Below are positions 1 to 10,118 of a stretch of DNA of 64,000 nucleotides, one piece after another. The stretch lies in the NCBI GenBank assembly GCA_028753945.1, contig JAPNXP010000011.1:2542001-2606000 (forward strand), read 5' to 3'. The notes beneath the pieces were generated by a model that was not told where the DNA came from, made no database searches, and saw only the letters and a list, made by a program, of their open reading frames with translations. This stretch comes from Hexactinellida sp. DTS-2022 (Eukaryota; Porifera; Hexactinellida). Every line of letters starts with the position of its first letter. Position 1 is the first letter of the stretch. The position numbers and the translations under genes were made by a program.

Positions 1-108
1 TTAGTTTGAACTTAGTTTTGCTTCGTGAATACCGACTTAGTTTCAGACTTAGTTTGTGCTTAAACTTAGTTTAAACTAAGTTTAAGAAGTTTAGTGAATA
101 AGGCCCCT
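1..108 (-). mobile_element. PIF/Harbinger-like terminal inverted repeat, one end only
   Basis: Read on the minus strand from about position 108, the sequence starts GGGGCCTTATTCACTAAAC and continues with repeated ACTAAGTTT and TATTCAC motifs. The same end (GGGCCCTTATTCACCAAG, followed by TATTCACTAAG repeats) closes the Harbinger-type element at 38440-38575. The rest of this element lies outside the window. The family call rests on that second copy sitting beside a Harbinger Myb-like gene. Confidence 0.5.
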
Positions 109-560
109 GGTTGCTAATAGGCGAATGTTGCTAATTGGGGAATGAAATTAACAGTTTTCACGCTTAGGATCTTAAAAGCGGTTGCTAATAAAGCAACTCC
201 ACTGTATATATATATATATATCAAGATTTAAAACTCTGTAATTGGAACAGTTATTTTACTTTGGTGAGTTTTATATAGTAGTCCACTTCTCTATTTGCCT
301 ATGTTAATACTAATGATACAATGGAGTTCCTTCATTAAGAACTCTGGTTTCGTTGCAAGAATAGTTGCTAATAGGGAAGTTGCTTTACTCCTCACCATTT
401 CTAATATGGAGTAAGTAGAAAGGGACGTGATATACATCCCTTTCTACCATTTCCCATCGTTTAGGCTTGTCTACCTGTATCCCGATGCAAGCTGAAGTTT
501 GGGTTTTTATTTTATTTTACGTAATTTGCTTCCCTATTTTTGTAAACAACAACATAAATA
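109..560. other. Non-coding stretch with short repeats
   Basis: No gene is seen. It holds repeats of GTTGCTAAT, a short TA run near 206-222, and an inverted repeat (GTAGAAAGGGA / TCCCTTTCTAC) near 412-450. The segment 384-435 resembles, in inverted orientation, 2686-2735, so the two may be the ends of a decayed 2.3-kb element that encloses the Merlin pseudogene. Confidence 0.4.
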
Positions 561-627
561 CAGTGTACTCCGCTTAATTGGGACACTATGTTCCAGGCCA
601 ATTGTCCCAATTAAGCGAAGTACACTG
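561..627. mobile_element. Minimal fold-back MITE, pogo/Tc1-mariner type
   Basis: A 67-bp element that is almost entirely two inverted arms: CAGTGTACTCCGCTTAATTG at the left and its near-complement ending CACTG at the right. It is bounded by TA on both sides (559-560 and 628-629), the target duplication of the Tc1/mariner/pogo group. The body (CCGCTTAAT.GGGA) resembles that of the neighbouring 174-bp element. Confidence 0.7.
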
Positions 628-799
628 TATACATATTATAAATTTGAAAATGCGGTAGTCGTAATCAGCATAATTATGTACCTATTAGGAGATTTGGAAG
701 TTTGTTTCAATTTAAAATGCTGTTTCAATTCCCCCATCACTTTAATACAACCCGACAAACAAACAAGTAACCTCACAGCACTTGACTTTTAATAATATA

Positions 800-973
800 C
801 AGTGGAAGCCGCTTAAACGGGAGACGGTTAATCAGGAAATTCGGTTATTCGGGACGAGGCTTTGGAAACCAATTCGTATCAAATAGTATAAAGTATATCG
901 GTTAATCGGGAGAACCGGATAAACGGGACTAAATTCCTACTCCCGAGGCGTCCCGATTAAGCGGCTTCCACTG
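800..973. mobile_element. 174-bp MITE, pogo/Tigger-like
   Basis: Ends are CAGTGGAAGCCGCTTAAACG and the inverted complement (…TTAAGCGGCTTCCACTG), about 25 bp long and nearly perfect, flanked by TA at 798-799 and 974-975. The interior repeats CGGTTAATCGGGA-like words. Ends of the form CAGTnnnnCCGCTTAAnCGGGA are typical of pogo/Tigger elements. There is no coding capacity. Confidence 0.8.
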
Positions 974-998
974 TATATATAATCGTTTAGATACTGAG

Positions 999-1788
999 TC
1001 AAAACACTGGATATAAGTTTCGGATCCCTTTTATGATGTTGTTAAAGATGTTATCCTTGTTTCTCCTCCTCCAACAACCCTCAGCCAGATGTGTTTCCAA
1101 CAGTTCATCAGGATTAGTAGTTGATCCTCTTCTCATTCTTTTCTTAACAATGTTCCAGCTACCTTCAATTCCTTGAGTATGCACACCAGTAGTTGGATTC
1201 ACGAAGTTCTCACTATGGTTCAGTGTGATGCGTGTACTGGGGTGTATGAGCCAAGATATTGTATGCGGCCCACTCATCTGAGTATACAACGGAGCCAGGT
1301 AGGACATAATGCTGGATAAGGGGTAGCAGAGTTGCAGCAGATCTATCTGGTACACATAACATAACCATTCGGCCTGAATCTCTCTCGACTATTCCAAAAA
1401 CCCAAGTACCCACTACTAATCTTCCGCGGTTGTATTTACGTTTGCCGAACTTGGATTCATCAATCTCCACGATAATTCCGGGACCACCTAAGGGTTCAGC
1501 ATCTTGTATGATCTCTTCAACACAGATATCCCTCATAAAGTTCTTCCAATCAACAACAGTAGCTGGTGCCCACTGCAACTGCTTCTCCATAATAGCGTGT
1601 GACTGAATGTCCTCACACCAGAGATACATGAATTGGAGAAGCGAAGTAAACGAGAGTTTGGAAGGATGAAAGAAGGAACCAAAACGGATTGAACAGGAAC
1701 TCTTGCATGCGCGACATTTCCACTTGTAACCATCCTGGGAGTTGGCGTAGGCACCCTCATACATTTCCTCCCCACATTTGCATTGCAT
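999..1788 (-). pseudogene. Merlin / IS1595-type (ISXO2-like) DDE transposase, one frameshift
   Basis: The product would cut and rejoin DNA for a Merlin-type transposon. The reading frame from 1788 opens with a zinc-ribbon-like stretch (CKCGEEMY…KWKCRACK) and then the ISXO2-like core: IDESKFGKRKYNRG (first acidic residue), VVGTWVFGI, and VYSDEWAAYN (second acidic residue). At about 1225-1240 the frame shifts. The second frame continues with LNHSENFVNPTTGVHT and QGIEGSWNIVKKRMRR, which holds the third acidic position, then ends at 999. Nothing else is missing, so this is a full-length gene with one indel. No convincing close terminal repeats were found; a loose inverted pair lies at 384-435 and 2686-2735. 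Confidence 0.85.
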
Positions 1789-1799
1789 TGCAAGAGCTA

Positions 1800-2029
1800 A
1801 AAGGCCATAATCCCGTAACCAGTTAATTGTGTGTTGGTAGTTTGATGTTTGAAAAACAGGTCAAGAGAAGAAAGTCAGTTGGGAATTTGTAAATATGTAT
1901 ATATATTATGTGTTAATTTATCAATAAAATATTTGTTACAACAATTTTCTAGTTATATATCAATTCAAGTGCAAATAGGGTAGGTGAGTACAGAATAGAA
2001 TCTATATTATTAAATCTCGATTGTTGTTT
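1800..2029. other. Intergenic, AT-rich
   Basis: No gene seen between the Merlin pseudogene and the microsatellite. Confidence 0.4.
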
Positions 2030-2036
2030 GTGTGTG

Positions 2037-2090
<54 letters not shown>

Positions 2091-2092
2091 TT
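2030..2092. repeat. (TG)n microsatellite
   Basis: About 60 bases of nearly pure TG repeat with one C interruption near 2043. Confidence 0.95.
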
Positions 2093-2153
2093 TGTCCGGA
2101 TTGTATTAAAGTGATTGGGGCAATAGAAACCGCAATTAATATTGGGATATAAA

Positions 2154-2401
2154 CATAGGCGCCGAAAGGGGGGGGGTCAGGGAGGGTGTCACCCCCCCTG
2201 GCCGAGGAGAATTCAGGGGAAAAAAATGGAAAATTCTTGATTCCATTACGAGTTTGTATAAATATCAGTGGATGATGTATATATCTTTACAATTATGCCC
2301 ATCAAACATTGATTTTATCCCCATAAGCATTGTTTTTTGAACTTTCACATTTGAATATTACGTCACACCCCCCCTAGCGTTTGAGAGTTTCGGCGCCCAT
2401 G
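2154..2401. mobile_element. hAT-like MITE with GGCGCC ends (248 bp)
   Basis: Inverted ends CATAGGCGCCGAAA and TTTCGGCGCCCATG, flanked by the perfect 8-bp direct repeat GATATAAA (2146-2153 and 2402-2409). An 8-bp duplication is the hAT hallmark. There is a G-run and C-run inside each end and no coding capacity. Confidence 0.85.
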
Positions 2402-2408
2402 GATATAA

Positions 2409-2686
2409 ACTAACTTTCAAATGTTATAATAGGTAAACAAGTATGCTGAACACGAATTTCGCGTTTATAAATTTCTCATATGAATATTTGTTGTTGTTTA
2501 CACAAAATAGGTAAACAAATTAATGAAAATTCAAAATCAACCTAGAAGTTAGCTTTCAACGGGTATTATAGGTAAACAAGATGATGAACACGATTTTCGC
2601 ATTTATAAAATTATAATATGAGTATTTGTTGTTGTTGTTGTTTACACAAATAGGTAAACAAATTAATAAAAAATTCAAAATCATAA
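2409..2686. repeat. Tandem duplication, two units of about 138 bp
   Basis: Two adjacent units each contain ATAGGTAAACAAG, an ACACGA…TTTCGC segment, a TTGTTGTT run and TTTACACAAA.TAGGTAAAC. They differ by small substitutions and by the number of TTG repeats. There is no coding potential. Confidence 0.8.
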
Positions 2687-2687
2687 C

Positions 2688-2801
2688 GTCCCTTTCTACC
2701 ATTTCAATGGTAGAAAGTGTGAGGAGTAAGGCCGCATAGCGGCCGTTAACTTGAGGTGCGTAGCACCGATCTGTCGCAAAGCGACCGAGACCGAAGGGCT
2801 C
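2688..2801. other. Cluster of perfect short hairpins
   Basis: A 12-bp perfect inverted repeat (CTTTCTACCATT, loop TC) is followed by four consecutive small stem-loops, each with a 3-base loop: GGCCGC-ATA-GCGGCC (2730-2744), GGTGC-GTA-GCACC (2755-2767), GTCGC-AAA-GCGAC (2773-2785) and GAGACC-GAA-GGGCTC (2787-2801, one mispair). Part of the last unit (TTGAGACCGAAGGG) recurs inside the MITE near 31351. Function is unknown; it may be a transposon end or a structured RNA. Confidence 0.6.
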
Positions 2802-3045
2802 GTATATATATATATATTTATATCATATTATCAGGCTTTCATCTGGGTGCAATATATATATAAACTTCAAATTTGTTATCGTTCCCATATCCATTCAGCT
2901 TCAGCTAGGTAAATAGGGATTTTAGTATTGTTTAGGTAAGAAATCGTTTAATTTGCGAACCCAAAGGTGAGCAGATTTGCAAAGGCTATCTGAAATACTG
3001 CGTATATCTCAACTGTCTAGAGTAGTTATTTACTTCAGTACTGTA

Positions 3046-3312
3046 TTGTCTCTCTAATAGTCCACCAGTGGGAAAACGACACAGGTGGACTATTAGAGAA
3101 CATGTACTAATAAAGAATTTTGTCTTAATTAAGTAACATCAAAGGTAATATAACTAATATACGGTATTGTCAGAGTATTAGTACATTCAAATATAATCTC
3201 GCATATACTACATACAATCACTAAATTCATATAAACACGATGAGCAAAGTAAAATTATATAAGTGGACCAGTTGAGAACTTGAGTATTAGAAAGTGGACT
3301 ATTAGAGACAAT
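3046..3312. repeat. Inverted-repeat element with TCTCTAATAGTCCAC ends
   Basis: TCTCTAATAGTCCACC near 3051 is repeated inverted (GGTGGACTATTAGAGA) near 3087 and again (GTGGACTATTAGAGA) near 3294. A related forward end is at about 62745 (TCTCTAATATTCCACCAGTGG). This is likely a Tc1/pogo-type non-autonomous element; exact borders are uncertain. Confidence 0.5.
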
Positions 3313-4800
3313 TAAATGTAATGCAGTTGATTCATCTCAAAGTATTACATGAGAAATGCATTTCTAATTTTAATGTACAATTGTAGCTTACTTAACGCTT
3401 CCAAGAGGGTTGAGCACAATATGACAGCGCATACCAATATATGGAATTTTTATATTTTATCCATATATACGATAGTACGCCATTAGCAGCTCCAACAGTT
3501 ATTAATTACAGACGATTAGCTTGCTTGCCTACCTCAGTTAACTTTTTGATTTAATTGTTTCGTTTAGGTAGCGTACCCCCATCAAATAATTGTACTAGTT
3601 ATTTGTCGAAGTTACTTTGGTAAGTGATCAATATTCTTATTAATATACGGGTAGTCTAACTAGTGATGATGGTGCAATTAAAAATTGAATTCAAATATCT
3701 AGTAATGTAGTAGGCAATAATTAGGATATTATTGTCAACAAATTGATATCTTCAGAAATTTGAAAAGTTAAAAATAGAGAGTTGAAATTGACACATATAA
3801 AGATATGTGTTCTGTAATAGTAAAATTTAGCTTGTATGCACAAGAGTAACTACTGTAATAGCATTGTTTACAGTATAAAAGGCTTCTGTGATGTTGTCAA
3901 TTTTCTCCATAGGGTTTGGCTTATAACTGATTTTGGCCGTAATTTTTTATCAATTATTGTCCGATTTTGGGTTTCTTTTGGTATATCTTCATCATTTAGC
4001 GAGTTCTATACGTGTGCATACACCGTTTTAGCCTAACTCCACGAAATCTTGGAGGTGTTTATTACTGAAGTTGCACCCACGATGGTGGCACAAACTAAGC
4101 CCAATTTGAAATTTGAGCACTGTAATAAGGTGTAGAATTAAATTCTCTCTCGATTTTACTGTTCCTGTTGCGACATTATCCAGGTGTAAATAATGTGTCT
4201 ATTAATGTAATAAAAAATCGTGACCCCAAGGGCACATCTGTAACTCATGGTTAATTAAACTCTGTTCTGTGGAGAGGATACGTACCAATAATAATTATAG
4301 GGTTGTCCCAGTATGAACTAGCAGCTAGAATTCAATTAGTCTAAATTGATTTTGGTGTCTCAATCATTTGTTAAGTGTGCACTGTGCATTATAAAATTCC
4401 CAACTGAGACTGTATTTTAATTGGTCGAGAGTAAATTCATTCATCCAATCAGCTATTTATCTTCCTTCTGTTTAGCCATATGTTCCTAACATTCCATTGT
4501 GTCTATTTGAAATCCAATAATGACCAATCAATACAATAACTTTTACACAGCACAAAGTCAGAGGCCCACAGAGTTGTACAGGTATTTAATTTGTTATATT
4601 TGGAGTCGTTATATGATTATACAGGGACAAGCTCTATTATCTAGAATAATGTCTGTTCAAATTAGCATAAATATTCAAAATACCGGCGCTGACTGGAGTA
4701 GTAGTTCTCCATTTATTTATTCATTCCTCATTGCCGGCGCCACGTATTATGAGGTGTGGGTGTAGTGGATGTCACTGTATAGTCTAGTGGGTGTCACTGT
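3313..4800. other. Gene-poor AT-rich stretch
   Basis: Only short unsupported reading frames. From about 4760 to 4810 and 4960 to 5010 there are repeats of GTGGGTGTC, the flanks of an older element into which the next MITE inserted. Confidence 0.4.
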
Positions 4801-4809
4801 CCAAGCACC

Positions 4810-4952
4810 CATAGGCGCCAACTTCCCTTTTTTTCGGGGTCGGATCCCCCCAACCTTAAAGGTTGGGGGGGTCCGATCCCATTAGGACCACCCCAATTTG
4901 CAATTAGGACCCCCCAACATTTGGTGTCCGGCCTCAAAGGTTGGCGCCCATG
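4810..4952. mobile_element. hAT-like MITE with GGCGCC ends (143 bp)
   Basis: Ends CATAGGCGCCAACTT and the inverted AAGGTTGGCGCCCATG, flanked by a perfect 8-bp direct repeat CAAGCACC (4802-4809 and 4953-4960). The interior carries runs such as CCCCCCAACCTTAAAGGTTG. It is the same family as the 5484-5624 element, in opposite orientation. Confidence 0.9.
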
Positions 4953-5476
4953 CAAGCACCGCTTCAATTCCTTGAGGCAGTGGGTGTCCGGACACCCAGG
5001 ACACCCCCGGTGGTATATAGTATAAGGAATCATTATACCATATACCTATGGCTGGAGCACATGTATATAATAGAAAGCTTATGGGTAACAACCCGACTCT
5101 GAAACAATAGTATAACTTCTACGTGGGTCACTAAATTATTAATTTAATATTTCCCAGAATATAATCAAACTTGTGTATTAACCAATGTTTAATTAAGTTA
5201 CCAATGTTTGTTACCAATGTTTAATTAAGGGAGAAAGTGTTACCAATGTGACAGCCCGTCCTTTTTATTACAAAAATGGCAAAAAGCGTGATGTAGGGAT
5301 TTTCGTTAATTTTTCGTTACATAACCACAATGTTTTCAACGCTCGTAGATTCAGTTTGACCTCAGCCATGCATCTAATTACTCAATTTGCATTACTACTT
5401 TTTTTGAAAAAAATGACATTCGCATGTCTAGAAAAGCTCGTTCAAGTTTACGAGCATGTATGAACCTGGAGGTTAC

Positions 5477-5769
5477 TGTGACGCATGGGCGCCAACCTTT
5501 GATCCGGACACCAAAAGTTGGGGGGGTCCTAATTGGAAATTGGGGTGGTCCTAATGGGATCGGACCCTCCCAACCTTAAAGGTTGGGGGGTCCGACCCGG
5601 AAAAAAGGGAAGTTGGCGCCTATGCTGTGACGGGACTGAACTAATAAAATGACCGATATAAATAAGAAATATAGATAAGTTTAGCTATACAGTAAGACTA
5701 ACTAGAATCTAACCTAACTATTATAGCAAGTATTAGTACTATGGTTTGCTAACAAACCCTAACGTTACG
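5477..5769 (-). repeat. 3' LTR of the gypsy element (interrupted by a MITE)
   Basis: Begins TGTGACG, is broken after 7 bases by the 5484-5624 MITE, and resumes through AACTAATAAAATGACC to GCTAACAAACCCTAACG at 5769. It matches the right LTR except for a 7-base length difference and scattered substitutions. Confidence 0.85.
5484..5624. mobile_element. hAT-like MITE inside the gypsy LTR (141 bp)
   Basis: Ends CATGGGCGCCAACCTT and the inverted AAGTTGGCGCCTATG, with perfect 8-bp duplication CTGTGACG (5476-5483 and 5625-5632). The uninterrupted LTR at 10119 gives the empty-site sequence, so the insertion is precise and younger than the retrotransposon. Confidence 0.9.
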
Positions 5770-5833
5770 TCACCCCCTTTTACACCCTTCCAAGTCGTGT
5801 TTGGGCTTTTGTACATAGGATATAGTCCTTATA

Positions 5834-7020
5834 TTATCTTGCTTTGCGGATACGTAATGGATATCTTCGCTCCTCGTCATGCTCCAGCTCGTTATCCCCC
5901 CTGTCCTCGTTTTCTTCATTAGACTGCCCCCCATCCTCGGCCTGATCATCCGTCACGTCATCGGGAATAATTCCGACAACAGGATCTTCTACCTGATTTT
6001 CACTGTGCACGCTCGGGGCGTCGTCGAGAATTACGTCACCTCCCTCCTTGTACAACTTGAAGCGGCTTGCGTGGATCCACTTTTGCTTGTCCTTTTACTG
6101 ATTTTGACGCTAGTCCCTCTAACGTCTGAGACGGGGTAAGGGCCATTAAATTTTGGGTCCAGTGAGTCCTTATGAGTTTCATTCTTTTCTAAGACTAAAT
6201 CTCCCACTTTAAAACTCGGTGACTTTGTCGCCCTATTTCGAACGTTATCCCTCTCTGTTCTAGCTTGGCGATCGTTCTCTCTAGCTATGCCCTTTAGCTC
6301 AGTCGACATTTCCTTTAATCTGTCTAAGTGTTGAGCATGAGTGCAAGTACCGGTCCACTCTTTCGCGATCATAGTATCAATAGGAGATACCGGTTGTCGA
6401 CCTGTCATCAACAGGTGCGGTGAGAACTTGGTAGAGGCATTCTCTGCATTGTTAAGTAGAAGGATACTTCTGGCAGAATCTCTGGCCACGACTCTTTTGC
6501 CAAATGACGATCTAACGTTATACATCTAGCCACCTGTTTTACAAGACCGATAGTCCTCTCCACTAACCCATCCGCCTGGGGATAGTAAGGTGACGAGTGA
6601 CGTTTTTCAACTCCTAGCTTCTGACACAAATTCCTTATCTCTGTTCCATCAATATTGTGTGCTTGGTCCGTTAACAAGCCCCTGGGTACCCCATGCCCGC
6701 GATACACCCAGCCCCGCTCGAACTCTCTCACCAATGACCCTGCTGACTGATCCTGTAAGGGCACTAGTTCGACGTACCGAGTGAATACATCCACCATACA
6801 TAAGAAATAACGGAATCTCCCGTCAGCGCAAGGGAGAGTAACAATGTCCATTGCCACCAAATCGTTTGGCCCTATCCCATCAACTTTGAACTCCTGTAAG
6901 CGGAACTCGAGCTTGGTTCGAAGGTTTCGCTTTTTGGCATACTAAACAACCTTGACAAAAAATCCCCGTATCCCGAGCCATCCCCAGCCAGAAATAAGAA
7001 CGTCTCAAACTCTGTAAAGT
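5834..7020 (-). pseudogene. gypsy integrase (zinc-binding region, DDE core, C-terminal tail)
   Basis: Inserts the retrotransposon cDNA into the genome. Reading leftward from about 7020: an HHCC-type region (SYFWLGMARDTGIFCQGC, then LVCQKAK), then the catalytic core at 6408-6860 with AMDIVTLPCADGRF, LLTDQAHNIDG and PYYPQADGLVERTIG supplying the three acidic residues. The frame shifts near 6440-6500. The C-terminal part (6031-6525) has FKVGDLVLEKNETHKD and KFNGPYPVSDVRGTSVKI, the GPY/F module. Another frameshift near 6050 leads to an acidic tail ending RRYPLRIRKAR at 5834. At least two or three frameshifts make it non-functional. Confidence 0.85.
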
Positions 7021-7721
7021 CCGTTTACGGCCGAAATGCCCCGCTGCATGGACAGACTCAGCACCTTATTCCTGGCTTCCACAGGTACAACTACCCGATT
7101 TTTAAAGAGTAGCACACCATCTGGTGAGATTTCCAGGTGCTCTCTCACCTTCCGAAGTTGGCCAGAGGATACATTTCCTTCTTTCTTCAGCTGGTTGACT
7201 GCATCGTTCGTCACCTGGTCACTCCTCTGTGCTTCTGCCAGGTTAAAAGCTACGTGCGGCTCTTCTGTGACCTCTACAGAAAACACCTTATCCTCGAATG
7301 AGCTCTCATCTTGCACGCTGGGGTCCATGGTTAGATTGGAGGCCCTACTAAGGTAATCCAGCAGGTGGTTGTCTTTACCTGGTCTGTGAGAAATGGTATA
7401 TATATATTCCACCTGCTCCAAAATCCAACGCGCGAAGGTCCGACGAGGGTCCTTTTGGTTGCTGAGCCATTTCAGCGGACAATGGTCGGTGATTAACTCG
7501 ACCTCACCTGTAGAACTTAAGTAGGTACGCCACTTCCGGCACGCCGCAACTAGGGCCCATGCCTCCAGTTGACCCGCAGAATAATTCCCCTGGGCGGCAC
7601 TGAGTGAAGAAGATAAAAAGTCCACTGGTCGCAACCTCCCATCGACCCTGTCCCTCTGAGATAACACTGCAGCAACTCCTCGTGCACTTGTGTCAGCCTC
7701 GATCGTAAATTCCCTCCCCAT
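7021..7721 (-). pseudogene. gypsy RNase H domain
   Basis: Degrades the RNA strand during reverse transcription. FTIEADTSARGVAAVLSQ, YSAGQLEAWALVAACRKW, LITDHCPLKWL and HRPGKDNHLLDYLSRA follow the order of a Ty3-type RNase H. The usual ADaLSR ending reads LDYLSR here. The frame then runs into the linker before the integrase zinc-binding region. Confidence 0.85.
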
Positions 7722-8468
7722 CCGGGAATACCAACATCACTGGCTCTTGAGTAAGATTTTGTCGGAGTGCCTCAAATGCTTGCTCACATCGTTTGGACCA
7801 CTCCCATTCAGCGCCTTTCTTCGTGAGCCCATAAGGTGGACTCGCTATTTGGGCCATATTAGGTATGTACGAACGATAAAAATGACCTTTCCGAGGAACC
7901 GTTGTAACTCGGTTACATTTTGGGGTGTTGGAAACTTTGACAACTTTTCCTAGGCTGAAGAAGTAGGCCGCCTTCCGTGTTCCGAAATCGTATGCTCTAA
8001 GAATTCTACTTGTTTTCGGAAGAACTGACACTTCCTGAACTTAACGTGGAGGTTAGCGCGGCGTAGTTGTGAGCAAACTGCCCGCAGGTCTTCCATATGC
8101 TGTTCGGCGTCATGTGAATATATAATACAGTCGTAGATATACGACTCTGTGTGCTTCAACCCTTGTAAGGTGTTATCCATTAGGCGTTGGAATGTGGCCT
8201 GAGCATTAAACAATCTGAATTGCATGACAGTCATCTCGAATAACCCTCGAGGGATATTGAATGCGGTTTTCTCTATGTCTTTTCCTCTAACAGGAACACA
8301 CCAATACGCCGCTGAAATATCAATAACCGAAAAGTAGCGGAAACCACGGAGCTTGTCTAATATAGCTTGGACTTGGGGGATGCCGTAAGCATCTTTCTTG
8401 GTTAATGAATTTAATCGACGATAGTCGATGGCAAATCGCTGACGCCCGTCCTTCTTGGTTACCAACAC
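7693..8468 (-). pseudogene. gypsy reverse transcriptase, catalytic motif altered
   Basis: Copies the element RNA into DNA. LVTKKDGRQRFAIDYRRLN, FRYFSVIDISAAYWCVPV, FNAQATFQRLMDN and the thumb/connection part (CEQAFEALRQNL) are typical of Ty3/gypsy. The catalytic YxDD box reads YIYDC: the codon at 8133-8135 encodes Tyr in place of the first Asp, which should abolish polymerisation. The FGLCNAPATFQ motif is also eroded (FRLFNAQATFQ). A frameshift near 7960-8030 joins the two parts. Confidence 0.85.
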
Positions 8469-8480
8469 GACGTTACTTGC

Positions 8481-9182
8481 TCATGGGGAGTTGGACGGTC
8501 TGCATAATTCTTGCTCAAGGAGTTCATTTAGTTGAGAGTTAATTTCCTCCTCCCACCGTGGTGACATTCGCCTCGGCCTGGACTTGCACGGCACCGCCTC
8601 CCCCGTATCTATTGTATGTTCGCAATTTGGAGTGCGACCCGGCTTGTCGTCAAATAGCACCTCAAATTCCTTTAGCATCGCTATGAATAAATTTTGTTCC
8701 TTGGGATTCAGGTCGGTCTTGGTGGCGTCAATTGATTGTCCTCCGCTGGAGCAATCCACACGTTTTACCATACGGGCTCTAGTGAGCGAGTCGCCTCCAA
8801 CCGATTTCTCTTGGATTTCTACAACCGCGCTTCCTAATGTGATAGTTCCCCTTTGCCAGTCGAAGGTTACTCGACCGAAAAGTTTGAGGAACTGTCGGCC
8901 CAGTAGTAACGCTTGATCCTCTCCCTCCAGAATGTGTACTCGAACTCTCCGTACTTTCTGACCGCCTAACTCGATTGGGATTTCTACCGTACCTATAACG
9001 TTAATGGGGGTTCCCCCCACTCCATATACTTGTCCGACATCAGGGCTCAACACACGGTTCAAACCCAGCTCTTTCATAGTTTGTGTGTCCTTGACATTCA
9101 CCTTGGCCCCCGTATCCATTAACGCATTGATCAACTGACCGCGCACCCTAACTACAATTGATGCCGAATTTTCACTGTCCAC
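8481..9182 (-). pseudogene. gypsy aspartic protease and start of reverse transcriptase
   Basis: The N-terminal half is a retropepsin: NALMDTGAKVNVKD carries the catalytic DTG, and ALLLGRQFLKLFG is the C-terminal flap/ILG region. The second half (EVLFDDKPGRTPNCEHTID, PRRMSPRWEEEINSQLNELL) is the fingers segment leading into reverse transcriptase. The first residues follow the gag zinc knuckles directly. The frame ends at 8481, 13 bases before the next RT frame. Confidence 0.85.
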
Positions 9183-9244
9183 ATTTACTCATCCCAATTT
9201 CTTGATGTAATCCGTTCCTCTGCCTTTGAACATCTGCTACCGAC

Positions 9245-10096
9245 GGTCCAGACAGGAACAGTTGAACGAATCGTGACCCTTCATGTGGCATTCCCCGCAG
9301 ACGCGATCTGGGCAGGTTGCGTACCCGTGGCCTTTCCTACCGCAGGTGAAACAAGTGAGACAATTGTACTTCCGAATAGCCCCTCTGTGGGACCTCAATA
9401 CCGACTTCCCACGGGGTGTTGAACTCTATAGACGCCAGAAATTGGGGATGTTCTGGATTCAGTTTCAGACTCGAGAACGTTCGAGTGTAGGTCATGGACT
9501 TCTTGCTCATCCAGTTCGATGACTTTGCATTTGTTTGACCTATCGTCCCTCTCTCTCGCCCCATATTCCAAGGGTATATCTGACTGGCGTAGACTCTATT
9601 GTGCTACTCCAATGAATTCTCGCATGTGCTTGTCTGAAACTACGTTGTCTTCCTTTTGAAGGATCCGTTTCTTTATAGTCGGTTGAACCCTACTTGGAAG
9701 TTGTATTGCCAATATCATGAACACTTGCCGATTCAAGAAATGGGCACGTCTCGCTTCCTTCCATAACAGAGTAAAAAATACTTCTATTCGCACCCCTCTA
9801 GCCCAGGTCATATTGCACAGTCGTGCGGTTGCTTCAAATTCGTCAATAACCGGGTCTAAGGTATTACAAAGGACCTTGAAAGCGGCCTCGATAGTTTCTT
9901 CCTTTATTGCGACCAGGGCCATGTATCTTTCGTATTCATTCCTGCAGACGTAGGAAGGAAGGATGAGTACTGCTGCCCTTTCGCCTGCATGAGCTGCGAG
10001 GGAACTAGTAGCAGCAACGAATATGGGTTGCCAATCTTCAATCCTCTCATCGGGCTTCAGCGCCGGAATTGCGATACCTGTTGGGGCTGCCATCAT
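9245..10096 (-). pseudogene. gypsy Gag with two CCHC zinc knuckles
   Basis: Structural protein that packages the element RNA. The first ATG (10096) lies 23 bases inside the 5' LTR. The frame 9596-10096 contains a capsid-like stretch (IEDWQPIFVAATSSLAAHAG, FEATARLCNMTWARGV). After a stop at 9596 the coding sense continues in other frames to two knuckles at about 9245-9350: CFTCGRKGHGYATC and CGECHMKGHDSFNC. At least one stop and one frameshift are present. Confidence 0.8.
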
Positions 10097-10118
10097 AACG
10101 TGAAACTATCCATATTTA

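Noticed and set aside
4810-5624. One large inverted repeat or 0.8-kb element bounded by the two GGCGCC segments
   Set aside because: Each segment has its own different perfect 8-bp duplication (CAAGCACC and CTGTGACG), so they are two independent insertions.
9283-9522. Plus-strand frames across the gypsy region (for example 8584-8916, 7036-7356, 6341-6529)
   Set aside because: They are antisense shadows of the minus-strand gag-pol genes.
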